DNA of 5,470 nt from JBBIJH01 sp037446075 (GTDB lineage: Bacteria; Bacteroidota; Ignavibacteria; UBA10030; JAHEZR01): NCBI GenBank assembly GCA_037446075.1, contig JBBIJH010000183.1, forward strand, positions 1 through 5,470, read 5' to 3'. The translations under genes and the position numbers were made by a program. Below, piece by piece: positions 1 to 5,470 of this stretch (within the stretch, counting starts at the first letter, position 1; the number at the start of each line of letters is the position of its first letter). The notes beneath the pieces are model-generated. The model saw nothing but the letters and a program-made list of their open reading frames with translations. It was not told the origin of the DNA and did no database searches.

Positions 1-519
1 GGTCTTCTTCGTGTATCGATCGAGGCCTCTCTCTCGGATGATTGCAGCAACCTCCGACGTCGGCAGTTCGGCAAGCAATACTTGCCCGATCGCCGTGCAG
101 TGGACCGGAGAAGCATTGCCAAGGCGGGTAACAATCTTCCACATCTCGGGACTGTCGATGTGCTGCAGGAGAATGACCATGCCATGATCGAGGACACCAA
201 GGTAGACGCTCTCCCTTGTCTCTTGTGCATAACGTTCAAGGTGAGGGCGAGCAATCTTGTTAGGGTCAATCGTTCCGAGCTTCGCACTTCCGAACTCGAC
301 CACTTTCATCCCGAGACTGAATTTCTTCCTCTCATGGTCCTGCTGGACCATTCTCAACGCCTCCAGCGTCACTAGAATTCGAAAGAGAGAGCTCTTCGGG
401 ACTTTCATTTCCGCGCTCAGCTCACTTAAGGTCAGCTCGATAGGAGAAGCTGAAAGGATTTCGAGAACGCGGATTGCCCGCTGAACCGCGGGGACCATGT
501 ACCGCTCAGGATTCTCCAT
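1..519 (-). CDS. IclR-family transcriptional regulator (partial, C-terminus off window)
   Basis: The first 173 residues of a cytoplasmic DNA-binding regulator are visible, read on the minus strand from ATG at 519 and open to the left edge. Residues about 10-70 form the IclR winged helix-turn-helix: VPAVQRAIRVLEIL is the first helix, LTLSELSAEMKV the second, and PKSSLFRILVTLEAL the recognition helix, followed by the wing (DHERKKFSLG). The effector-binding domain begins near residue 85 and includes CTAIGQVLLAELP (141-153), the usual conserved motif of that domain. Family members are usually about 250 residues, so roughly 80 are missing beyond the window. The start is supported by GAGGAA (524-529) four bases before the ATG. 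IclR proteins bind palindromes as dimers or tetramers and sense small organic acids or aromatic compounds; the ligand here cannot be read. A palindrome in its own leader suggests autoregulation. The family call is secure; the target pathway is unknown. Confidence 0.93.
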   Translation of the reverse strand, partial: MENPERYMVPAVQRAIRVLEILSASPIELTLSELSAEMKVPKSSLFRILVTLEALRMVQQDHERKKFSLGMKVVEFGSAKLGTIDPNKIARPHLERYAQETRESVYLGVLDHGMVILLQHIDSPEMWKIVTRLGNASPVHCTAIGQVLLAELPTSEVAAIIRERGLDRYTKKT

Positions 520-523
520 GTTA

Positions 524-529
524 TTCCTC
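524..529 (-). promoter_or_regulatory. Ribosome binding site of the IclR-type regulator
   Basis: GAGGAA on the minus strand lies four bases before the ATG at 519. It fixes the start codon. It also touches the outer arm of the palindrome at 527-550, so a protein bound there could block both transcription and ribosome access. Confidence 0.6.
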
Positions 530-550
530 AGTTTAAAATTTCAAACTAAG
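527..550. promoter_or_regulatory. Imperfect palindrome, candidate operator of the IclR-type regulator
   Basis: The 16-bp core GTTTAAAATTTCAAAC (531-546) is its own reverse complement at 14 of 16 positions. Extending four bases each side keeps 10 of 12 positions paired per half. It lies between the predicted transcription start (near 558) and the start codon of the divergent IclR-family gene. IclR-family regulators commonly bind AT-rich palindromes of this kind near their own promoters. The assignment as operator is inferred from position and symmetry; the sequence alone does not prove binding. Confidence 0.55.
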
Positions 551-564
551 TGTCTTTAGCTGAA

Positions 565-595
565 CAAACGTAACAAAATTCTCCCTGCGTGTCAA
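565..595 (-). promoter_or_regulatory. Promoter of the IclR-type regulator
   Basis: On the minus strand a perfect TTGACA (590-595) is followed 17 bases later by TACGTT, preceded by TG as in an extended -10 element. The same bases give TACGTTTG (565-572), an exact match to the Bacteroidota -7 consensus TAnnTTTG, with a TTG 20 bases upstream serving as the -33 element. Either reading puts the transcription start near 558, leaving a leader of about 40 bases that contains the palindrome. The plain -10 match to TATAAT is only 3 of 6, so the call rests on the -35 and the TAnnTTTG fit. Confidence 0.5.
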
Positions 596-617
596 GACCG
601 ACCCAGAAAACAATCAT

Positions 618-647
618 TTGATTTTCAGGCTGAAATGTTTCTATATT
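618..647 (+). promoter_or_regulatory. Promoter of the O-methyltransferase unit
   Basis: TTGATT (618-623, 4 of 6 to TTGACA) and TATATT (642-647, 5 of 6 to TATAAT) are separated by 18 bases. Transcription would start near 654, about 23 bases before the ATG at 677. That placement argues against using the in-frame ATG at 635, which would lie upstream of the transcript start. Confidence 0.45.
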
Positions 648-661
648 CGAGAAGCAACAGT

Positions 662-672
662 AGGAGAAAGGA
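662..672 (+). promoter_or_regulatory. Ribosome binding site deciding the methyltransferase start
   Basis: AGGAGAAAGGA ends four bases before ATG 677. It contains AGGAG at 10 bases and AAAGGA at 4 bases from the start, and serves that codon rather than the upstream in-frame ATG at 635, which has no such site. Confidence 0.65.
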
Positions 673-676
673 ATGC

Positions 677-1303
677 ATGGAGATCCTCGCTCCTGAAATT
701 ACAAAATACCTTCAAGATACCATCCAACGCCAAGACGACGTCTTGCTTGAGATGGAGTCCGAAGCGACCCAGAGCCACTTTCCAATTATCGGCCCCCTCG
801 TCGGCCGATTTCTTGCCCAGCTTACGGTTCTCAGTGGTGCCCGGAGAGTCCTAGAGCTGGGTTCCGGATTCGGCTATTCTGCCTACTGGTTTGCAAAGAC
901 GGTTGGAAAGGGTGGAAAAGTCATATGCACGGATCGCAACGCGCAGAACCGAGAAAAGGCGCTGATTTTTTTTAAAAGGGCAGGACTACTAAGAAGAATA
1001 GAGTTTCACGTAGGGGATTCCCTTGAGATTATTGATCACCTCAAAGGAAAGTTCGATATCATCCTGAATGACATCGACAAGGAGCAATACCCGCTCGCCT
1101 TCCGGAAAGCGATCCCACGATTGAAAAGAGGAGGTCTTTTGATCGCCGACAATGTGCTCTGGTCGGGCCGCGTCGTGGAAAAGGACCCGGACGCTTCCAC
1201 GAGGGCGATATTGGAATTCAACCGGCTTATCCATCAAAGCCCTGACGTCCTCACGACGATCATCCCACTTCGTGATGGGATTTCCGTAACCCTGAAACTT
1301 TGA
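677..1303 (+). CDS. SAM-dependent O-methyltransferase, COMT/YrrM-like (class I, family 3)
   Basis: This is a 208-residue cytoplasmic enzyme that would transfer a methyl group from S-adenosylmethionine to a hydroxyl, with a divalent metal in the active site. The Rossmann-fold SAM motif VLELGSGFGYSAYWFA is at residues 58-73, with the acidic ribose-binding position at D86 (CTDRN). The metal ligands are D132 (in NDIDKEQY), D158 and N159 (in ADNVLWSGRV), and K135 occupies the catalytic lysine position known from catechol O-methyltransferase. Length and motif order fit COG4122/PF01596. Substrate is open: family members act on catechols, caffeoyl-CoA, polyketides, or hydroxyuridine in tRNA (TrmR/YrrM of Bacillus). 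An in-frame ATG at 635 would add 14 residues (MFLYSRSNSRRKEC), but promoter and ribosome-site positions favour 677. The next gene starts 8 bases after the stop, so the two are probably co-transcribed. Family call sure, substrate unknown. Confidence 0.92.
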   Translation: MEILAPEITKYLQDTIQRQDDVLLEMESEATQSHFPIIGPLVGRFLAQLTVLSGARRVLELGSGFGYSAYWFAKTVGKGGKVICTDRNAQNREKALIFFKRAGLLRRIEFHVGDSLEIIDHLKGKFDIILNDIDKEQYPLAFRKAIPRLKRGGLLIADNVLWSGRVVEKDPDASTRAILEFNRLIHQSPDVLTTIIPLRDGISVTLKL

Positions 1304-1306
1304 GGA
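1302..1306 (+). promoter_or_regulatory. Ribosome binding site overlapping the methyltransferase stop codon
   Basis: GAGGA overlaps the TGA at 1301-1303 and lies five bases before ATG 1312. It supports ATG 1312 over the in-frame TTG at 1300 and suggests translational coupling of the two genes. Confidence 0.6.
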
Positions 1307-1311
1307 AGAAG

Positions 1312-1560
1312 ATGGCCCTTACGATCGGCGGAATCGTTCTTCTGATCGGGTTTGTGTTCTTGATCTACTACGGCCTCACCCTGGGTGTAAGGAAGTCCTC
1401 CGCACCAGGGGCGGAGAAGCTCGTCAAGTGCACCCTCTGCCAGCAACGATTTGACCGGACAACACTCATCCAGAAACAAGTCGGCGATAGCAAGCTCTTA
1501 TACTTCTGCGAATCGTGCGTCCGAAGCCTTTACGGGGAGCTGTTGAAGACGGGCAATTAA
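1312..1560 (+). CDS. Small single-pass membrane protein with CxxC...CxxC zinc-ribbon-like tail
   Basis: I do not recognise this 82-residue protein as a named family. Residues 3-24 are a strongly hydrophobic segment (IGGIVLLIGFVFLIYYGL), probably one transmembrane helix. The following residues R27 and K28, with no charge before the helix, suggest by the positive-inside rule that the tail faces the cytoplasm. The tail carries C40-x2-C43 and C66-x2-C69, 22 residues apart (CTLC and CESC), a spacing suited to a zinc ribbon binding one metal ion; a redox role for the cysteine pairs is less likely in the cytoplasm. The start is ATG 1312 with GAGGA overlapping the previous stop; an in-frame TTG at 1300 would add MRKK and could reverse the predicted orientation. 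Tight linkage to the methyltransferase implies co-expression, not necessarily shared function. No rho-independent terminator is visible in the 23 bases after its stop. Confidence 0.75.
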   Translation: MALTIGGIVLLIGFVFLIYYGLTLGVRKSSAPGAEKLVKCTLCQQRFDRTTLIQKQVGDSKLLYFCESCVRSLYGELLKTGN

Positions 1561-1583
1561 CCCTGGCCTTCAGGACTAGAGAA

Positions 1584-2582
1584 TCACCTGATCTTCAGCG
1601 TAAGTGAGTCAACAGCAAGGGCACCAAAGACACCCAACCCGTTCTTAATGTTGGTGTAGTCCGGCAGATCCAGACGTATCGAGAAGGGGTCTCCAAAGCC
1701 GTGGGCTCTCAGATAATAGTTGTAGAGGTTTGGCTCGAGCGCGTGTGAAATAAACGTGACGGTTTCAGCCTTCACCTCAGCGCTAGGGTCGGAAGTCAGC
1801 ACATCTGAGAGTATCGCGTTGAAGAGTTCCTTTGGATACTCCACGTATGGGATCCGATCGGGCTTAGGGTAGTCATAAATGGCAGAGCCATCGCTGCCGC
1901 GGCGAATTGCGACGGGGACTTCCTTCCTGAACTTCAGCGGAGGCTGGCCTGGCTTGATCACCAGGTAGTTGATGAAGAAACGTGTAAGATGGCCTTTCGC
2001 CCCTTGCCCGCCGAAAAGAGAAACCTCAATGCAATTGCATGGATTCAGGCTGTCGGCGAGGACAGCCCTTGCACGGCTGCCGTTTACCACGATCTGGTAT
2101 GGTTGCGGGACAGTGACTGTCGAAGTAACCGGTCCGAGATTTGGGACGATGACTTCGACCGAGTAGCGGCCACCCTGGGAAGGAATCAGTCTATCTGTGT
2201 AGTAGGCGAAAACATCCGAAGCGTAGCGGGTGGTCTCATCCCTCTTCACAATGGTATCCCGAAAAGCGAATGCACGGCCGGTCGAGTCGAAGACTGTAAT
2301 GGAAGCGTTGCGAACCTGTGTGTCTTCGGTGTTCTGCAGCGGGTCAAGCCCCTTCACGTTGTACGTCCGATACACGCGGGCGAACTGGCTGGTCTTTGTC
2401 GGATCCAGGATCAGGTAGATGACAGGCTTCTCCGTGTATTCGCCCTTAGGGTCGAACGGAACATCGCACCCAGCCCAAAGCAAGAGGAGCAGCACCACTG
2501 TGATTAGAGCTGAGCTGTGCACGATGAGATCTTGCATCGAGGGGGAACCCCACCACTTTGGACGATTCGACTTTCCTTGCAT
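1584..2582 (-). CDS. Outer-membrane-associated lipoprotein, DUF4249-like
   Basis: This 332-residue lipoprotein is predicted to be exported and lipid-anchored. From ATG 2582 there is a basic N-region (K4, R7, K9), a hydrophobic core SSALITVVLLLLLWAGC and a candidate lipidated Cys39. The lipobox is unusual in having W at -3, though A and G at -2 and -1 fit. After Cys39 the protein is mostly beta-strand in character. The stretches KPVIYLILDPTK, ITVFDSTGRAF, GGRYSVEVIVPNLGPVTSTV and TVPQPYQI follow the pattern of DUF4249 proteins, which are encoded beside TonB-dependent receptors in Bacteroidota and lack a settled function. It lies 135 bases downstream of such a receptor on the same strand, so a surface partner or accessory in uptake is plausible. 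The start is chosen for AAGGGAG six bases upstream; TTG 2627 would add 15 residues before the signal peptide, and ATG 2537 would remove the basic N-region. The family call is by recognised pattern. Confidence 0.78.
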   Translation of the reverse strand: MQGKSNRPKWWGSPSMQDLIVHSSALITVVLLLLLWAGCDVPFDPKGEYTEKPVIYLILDPTKTSQFARVYRTYNVKGLDPLQNTEDTQVRNASITVFDSTGRAFAFRDTIVKRDETTRYASDVFAYYTDRLIPSQGGRYSVEVIVPNLGPVTSTVTVPQPYQIVVNGSRARAVLADSLNPCNCIEVSLFGGQGAKGHLTRFFINYLVIKPGQPPLKFRKEVPVAIRRGSDGSAIYDYPKPDRIPYVEYPKELFNAILSDVLTSDPSAEVKAETVTFISHALEPNLYNYYLRAHGFGDPFSIRLDLPDYTNIKNGLGVFGALAVDSLTLKIR

Positions 2583-2588
2583 GTCTCG

Positions 2589-2595
2589 CTCCCTT
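2589..2595 (-). promoter_or_regulatory. Ribosome binding site deciding the lipoprotein start
   Basis: AAGGGAG on the minus strand lies six bases before ATG 2582. The other in-frame starts (TTG 2627, ATG 2537) have weaker or poorly spaced purine-rich sequence. Confidence 0.55.
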
Positions 2596-2717
2596 GGAAA
2601 CGAGGCTTCAACCAAACACTCGCCCAATTTTCTTACCCCCGATCCTGAACACCGACGACTGACTGTCGCGAACTGTATACTCCCCAGATCGTACTTCCTA
2701 CGTTCACCCTGCCTTCC

Positions 2718-4943
2718 TCAAAACTCTCCCCGGAAACTCAACGTCGGGAAAAACGGAAGCATGTTCACTCGATCGCCCGTGAATCGATTGAAGTAGAAAA
2801 GATTTTTCCTATCGTACACATTGACGATGTTCAATTCCAGGGCAAACTTGTATGTGCTAATGGAAAGATTCTTTGCGAGGGTCAGGTCGAGGCGGTGATA
2901 TGCTGGCAACCGACCTTGATTCTTTTCGCCGAGGATCATGTACGGTGTTCCGGTCTCATGCGCGAATGTGCTGTCGAAAATCCCGCCCAGCAATAGGCGA
3001 TCATAGAATCCAACTATCTTTGTAAACGGTAAGCCCGACCCAAACTCCCACCGTGCATTCACCTCCCAGCCGCCCTTTATCCTGAGCCCAGCGACGAGAT
3101 TCAGACTGTGTCTGCGATCATTTCGCGGGTCGAAGGTAAAGCCGTTGATCGTCCGGGTCGTCTTCCCGAGACTGTAAGAAGCCCAGCCGAAGAAAGAGGA
3201 AATCCCGCCTTTCAAGAATACCTCCGCTCCGTATGATTTCCCCGACCCGGGGAGATAATCGGGGTCCAGCCGATCCACTTTGTCCCGATTGTAAGTCAGG
3301 AGGTTTCGGTAATTCTTGTAATATCCTTGTAGGCTCAAGTCAAGATGATCGAAGAGACTGACCTCTGTGCCGACGACGTAATGATCCGCCTCTTCGGCGA
3401 CGTGGCGTTCGGGGACCGCAATCCACGTTTCAAAGAGAGCAATGATGTCGTCTTCATTGCTAATCGTCATTACTTGCTGATGGTACCGCCCGTAGGTCAC
3501 GAGAAGTCCGACTCTGGGATGAAACTGATACCGTAGAGCAATTCGTGGCTCAGGAACATACCTCGCGTCCGTCAAAATAAAGCTGAAGTTGAAACGTGCC
3601 CCGGCATCGACCACTAAGGGAAACCAGCGCGTAATCTTGTACTTCAGCCACAACGCCGATTCCGTCACAGATGCCTTCGAGTGGATCGGCAGATCCGCGC
3701 TGTTGATTAGACTCGACTCCAGCCGAGGAATACTCCACATCATTCCCGCCTGCAGCTGCTCATGGGGATTCACATAGTAAACCACATCACCGTTGAAGTT
3801 GACCTCTTCGACCTTCGTTGTCTGAGGGCGGATGGCACGGCTCAGTTTAGAGTCAAGCTCGGCGAAGAACCTGCTGTAGGTGAGCCGGAAGTCTGCATAG
3901 AGTTTCTCACCGAAGAGCTGTCCATAGCTCAACGCGAAGCCTCGGTTCCTCCATGCATAATTTGGCTCCGTCAAACTCGGATGGATGATGTCGTCATTAC
4001 TTAGAAACATGTGAGCTGCGAACCGGGATTCTTGCGTCGATTTGAATGTTACTTTTCCAATCAAATCATAGAAAGAGAGCGGGACATCTTGATTGAGGAA
4101 TTTCTTCAGAACTCGATGAAAGAAAGTCTTCCGCCCGGAGAGAATCCATGTCCCGCCAGGCATCGGACCTTCCAGAAGCATCCTGCCTGTCAAGAATCCC
4201 ATGCTGTATTTTCCTGAGAGCTGGTTTGCGTTGCCATCACGGGTCACGATGTTTAATACCGAAGAAAGCCGCCGTCCGTATTCCACGCCGATCCCCCCAG
4301 AGAAGAATTCGGATACTTTGACTGCATCGCCGTCGAAGATACTGAAAAGACCAAGTCCATGAAATGGATTGTACACGGTGATCCCATCAAGCAGAATGAG
4401 ATTTTGATCTCCATTCCCTCCACGCACGTAGAACTGGCTGCTAACGTCGCTCGTCCGAACGACACCGGGTAGAGTGGCGAGGACACGGAATAAATCTGCC
4501 TCGGCAGTAATCGGGATCATCCGGATTTCTTCCCGACTAATCGGCTGGATGCTCGGGTTCGCTTCATAGAGCTTCTTCAGCTTTTCGGCGATGACGACTG
4601 TTGGCTCAAGTTCCTTCGGTCTTGGATTCAGCAGGAAAGTCACTTCAGTCGTAGCACCAGAGCGGACTGTGACACGCCTCGACTTGGGTTCATACCCGAC
4701 GGCGGTGGCTTTAAGCTCATAACTGCCTGCGGGAATCTCGGAGATCAGAAAGAAACCTCTAACAGATGCAGAAGCTCCGAATCTTGTCTCCTCTAGAAAA
4801 ACATTAGCATAGGGGATGGTCTCACCCGTCAGGCTATCACGGACCGTCCCCCGGAGAATCCCCTTAGGTTCTTGGGCATACGATACGCCAGTTGGAATGA
4901 AGAACAGAATGAAAAGGAGGAAGATTTGTCCAGCGGATTTCAT
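2718..4943 (-). CDS. TonB-dependent outer-membrane receptor with CarboxypepD_reg-like N-domain
   Basis: This 741-residue receptor would import a ligand across the outer membrane using energy passed through TonB. A signal peptide covers residues 1-23 (hydrophobic FLLFILFFIPTGV, cleavage likely after SYA). Residues about 28-107 are a CarboxypepD_reg-like beta-sandwich (GTVRDSLTGETIPYANV through GSYELKATAVGYEP). ELEPTVVIAEK (111-121) resembles a TonB box. The plug spans about 130-237, with FYVRGGNGDQNLILLDGITV, YNPFHGLGLFSIF and EYGRRLSSVLNIVTRDGN. The rest is a 22-strand-type barrel rich in alternating aromatic residues, ending in Phe (SFRGEF), the usual recognition residue for BAM-mediated assembly. 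At 741 residues it is shorter than SusC-type receptors, and no SusD partner is present; a DUF4249-like lipoprotein follows instead. ATG 4943 is chosen, but GTG 4946 directly precedes it and neither has a strong ribosome site. The ligand cannot be deduced. Confidence 0.93.
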   Translation of the reverse strand: MKSAGQIFLLFILFFIPTGVSYAQEPKGILRGTVRDSLTGETIPYANVFLEETRFGASASVRGFFLISEIPAGSYELKATAVGYEPKSRRVTVRSGATTEVTFLLNPRPKELEPTVVIAEKLKKLYEANPSIQPISREEIRMIPITAEADLFRVLATLPGVVRTSDVSSQFYVRGGNGDQNLILLDGITVYNPFHGLGLFSIFDGDAVKVSEFFSGGIGVEYGRRLSSVLNIVTRDGNANQLSGKYSMGFLTGRMLLEGPMPGGTWILSGRKTFFHRVLKKFLNQDVPLSFYDLIGKVTFKSTQESRFAAHMFLSNDDIIHPSLTEPNYAWRNRGFALSYGQLFGEKLYADFRLTYSRFFAELDSKLSRAIRPQTTKVEEVNFNGDVVYYVNPHEQLQAGMMWSIPRLESSLINSADLPIHSKASVTESALWLKYKITRWFPLVVDAGARFNFSFILTDARYVPEPRIALRYQFHPRVGLLVTYGRYHQQVMTISNEDDIIALFETWIAVPERHVAEEADHYVVGTEVSLFDHLDLSLQGYYKNYRNLLTYNRDKVDRLDPDYLPGSGKSYGAEVFLKGGISSFFGWASYSLGKTTRTINGFTFDPRNDRRHSLNLVAGLRIKGGWEVNARWEFGSGLPFTKIVGFYDRLLLGGIFDSTFAHETGTPYMILGEKNQGRLPAYHRLDLTLAKNLSISTYKFALELNIVNVYDRKNLFYFNRFTGDRVNMLPFFPTLSFRGEF

Positions 4944-4952
4944 CACTCAAGG

Positions 4953-4967
4953 TCCCAGATACTGGGA
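4953..4967. repeat. Perfect 6-bp inverted repeat upstream of the receptor start
   Basis: TCCCAG and CTGGGA are separated by three bases and end ten bases before the receptor ATG on the minus strand, within the 67-base gap after the exporter gene. In RNA this gives a short GC-rich hairpin without a following U-tract, so it is not a standard terminator. It may affect translation of the receptor or be chance. Confidence 0.35.
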
Positions 4968-5010
4968 GACGAGTCCCGACCTGAATGGTTTCTTAGGAGT
5001 TGGAAGAAGT

Positions 5011-5470
5011 TCACTGCGAAGCCTTCGGGAGAAAGAGAGCCACAATGATCCCCAAACAAGCTACTGCCAAGCCAGTGATGAACACGTTGTGAAGAGCATT
5101 AGTGAATACACCCAGAATATAATTCAAGTGGCCTGCGTTCAGATTCGCACGAACGCTTTCTGCGAGCAACCTGTGCGGCTCGCCCAGATGCAACCGTATC
5201 GAATCGGGAAGTTCTGCAATCAGTACGGAGGAGGAGTTCCTGAACTCATCCTGCATCGAGTGTGTGAGGGCGGCTCCCATGACGCTTGCTCCGATTGATC
5301 CCCCAACCATCCGTGCCAGCATTTGGGAAGAAGTCGCTGCACCAAGCACTTTCGAGTGCAAAGCATTCTGAACTGTCGTGAGCAGGGAAGGGGTCTGCAC
5401 ACCCATGCCCACTCCAATAAGCATTGTCGCTATGATCATGTGCCAGATCGGTGAGTCGACGTTTACGAAG
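5011..5470 (-). CDS. MFS multidrug exporter, DHA2 (EmrB/QacA-like) family (partial, N-terminus off window)
   Basis: The last 152 residues of an inner-membrane major facilitator transporter are present; the frame stays open to the right edge, past the internal ATG at 5439. The visible part has a hydrophobic segment MIIATMLIGVGMGVQTP with the glycine-rich pattern and Pro common in the late helices of 14-helix drug:proton antiporters. A second segment, MLARMVGGSIGASVMGAAL, has the conserved 'xxGGSIGxSVMG' character of DHA2 proteins. A soluble loop of about 50 residues (HSMQDEFRNSSS onward) follows, then a final helix ITGLAVACLGIIVALFLP and a short tail. Members are usually about 500 residues, so about two thirds is off the window. 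They expel drugs, dyes or bile salts in exchange for protons, often with an EmrA-type adaptor, but the substrate is not readable here. It ends 67 bases before the receptor gene on the same strand, so co-transcription is possible. Confidence 0.88.
   Translation of the reverse strand, partial: FVNVDSPIWHMIIATMLIGVGMGVQTPSLLTTVQNALHSKVLGAATSSQMLARMVGGSIGASVMGAALTHSMQDEFRNSSSVLIAELPDSIRLHLGEPHRLLAESVRANLNAGHLNYILGVFTNALHNVFITGLAVACLGIIVALFLPKASQ

Noticed and set aside
82..484. Two overlapping plus-strand open frames of 97 and 75 codons
   Set aside because: Both are antisense to the IclR-family gene, whose minus-strand translation matches the family throughout.
1561..1598. Possible terminator between the convergent genes
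   Set aside because: Only 4-bp stems (CCTG/CAGG at 1562-1574, CTGA/TCAG at 1588-1598) are present, with no T-run on either strand.
2029..2040. 12-bp perfect palindrome ATGCAATTGCAT
   Set aside because: It falls inside coding sequence for the N-C-I stretch of the lipoprotein, far from any promoter; probably chance.
2048..2067. Perfect 7-bp inverted repeat GGCTGTC/GACAGCC with a 6-base loop
   Set aside because: It is inside the lipoprotein coding region, has no U-tract and no positional logic; it is probably chance.
1989..2507. Plus-strand open frame of 172 codons
   Set aside because: It lies wholly antisense to the lipoprotein gene, shows no family motifs or ribosome site, and is best explained as a shadow of that gene's codon pattern.
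2583..2717. Possible separate promoter for the lipoprotein
   Set aside because: The best candidate -10 (TATACA) has no credible -35 or TTG partner at proper spacing, and no TAnnTTTG match is seen.
4816..5298. Plus-strand open frame of 160 codons
   Set aside because: It runs antisense across the start of the receptor and the end of the exporter, both clear genes, and its translation has no recognisable domain.

Overview
This window carries six protein genes, two of them cut by the window edges, on a chromosome of middling GC. The best lineage clues are the paired CarboxypepD_reg-like TonB-dependent receptor and DUF4249-type lipoprotein, which are typical of Bacteroidota and their relatives (FCB group, possibly an Ignavibacteria-like lineage). 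One promoter also fits the Bacteroidota TAnnTTTG element. Several genes nevertheless have clear Shine-Dalgarno sites. The lineage is an inference; no marker gene is present.

Layout. Positions 1-519 (minus) hold the N-terminal two thirds of an IclR-family transcription regulator, running off the left edge. Positions 520-676 are a divergent control region with a promoter for each direction and a 24-bp imperfect palindrome in the regulator's 5' leader. Positions 677-1560 (plus) form a two-gene unit: a class I SAM-dependent O-methyltransferase (COMT/YrrM-like), followed 8 bp later by an 82-residue single-pass membrane protein with a CxxC...CxxC zinc-ribbon-like tail. The remaining genes are all on the minus strand, read right to left: the C-terminal end of a DHA2-type (EmrB/QacA-like) MFS drug exporter (5011 to beyond 5470), a 741-residue TonB-dependent outer-membrane receptor (2718-4943), and a 332-residue lipoprotein (1584-2582). 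The two clusters converge with a 23-bp gap.

How the genes may work together. The receptor and lipoprotein probably form one outer-membrane uptake unit of unknown substrate. The exporter gene lies just upstream on the same strand and may share its transcript, but its function need not be linked. The regulator probably controls itself through the palindrome; its effector and wider targets cannot be told from here. The methyltransferase has all catalytic residues but no visible substrate clue. No mobile element, CRISPR array, RNA gene or frameshift was seen, and no stretch over 300 bp lacks a gene. Most of the window is ordinary core or accessory content; the control region and the small membrane zinc-ribbon protein are the points most worth a second look.
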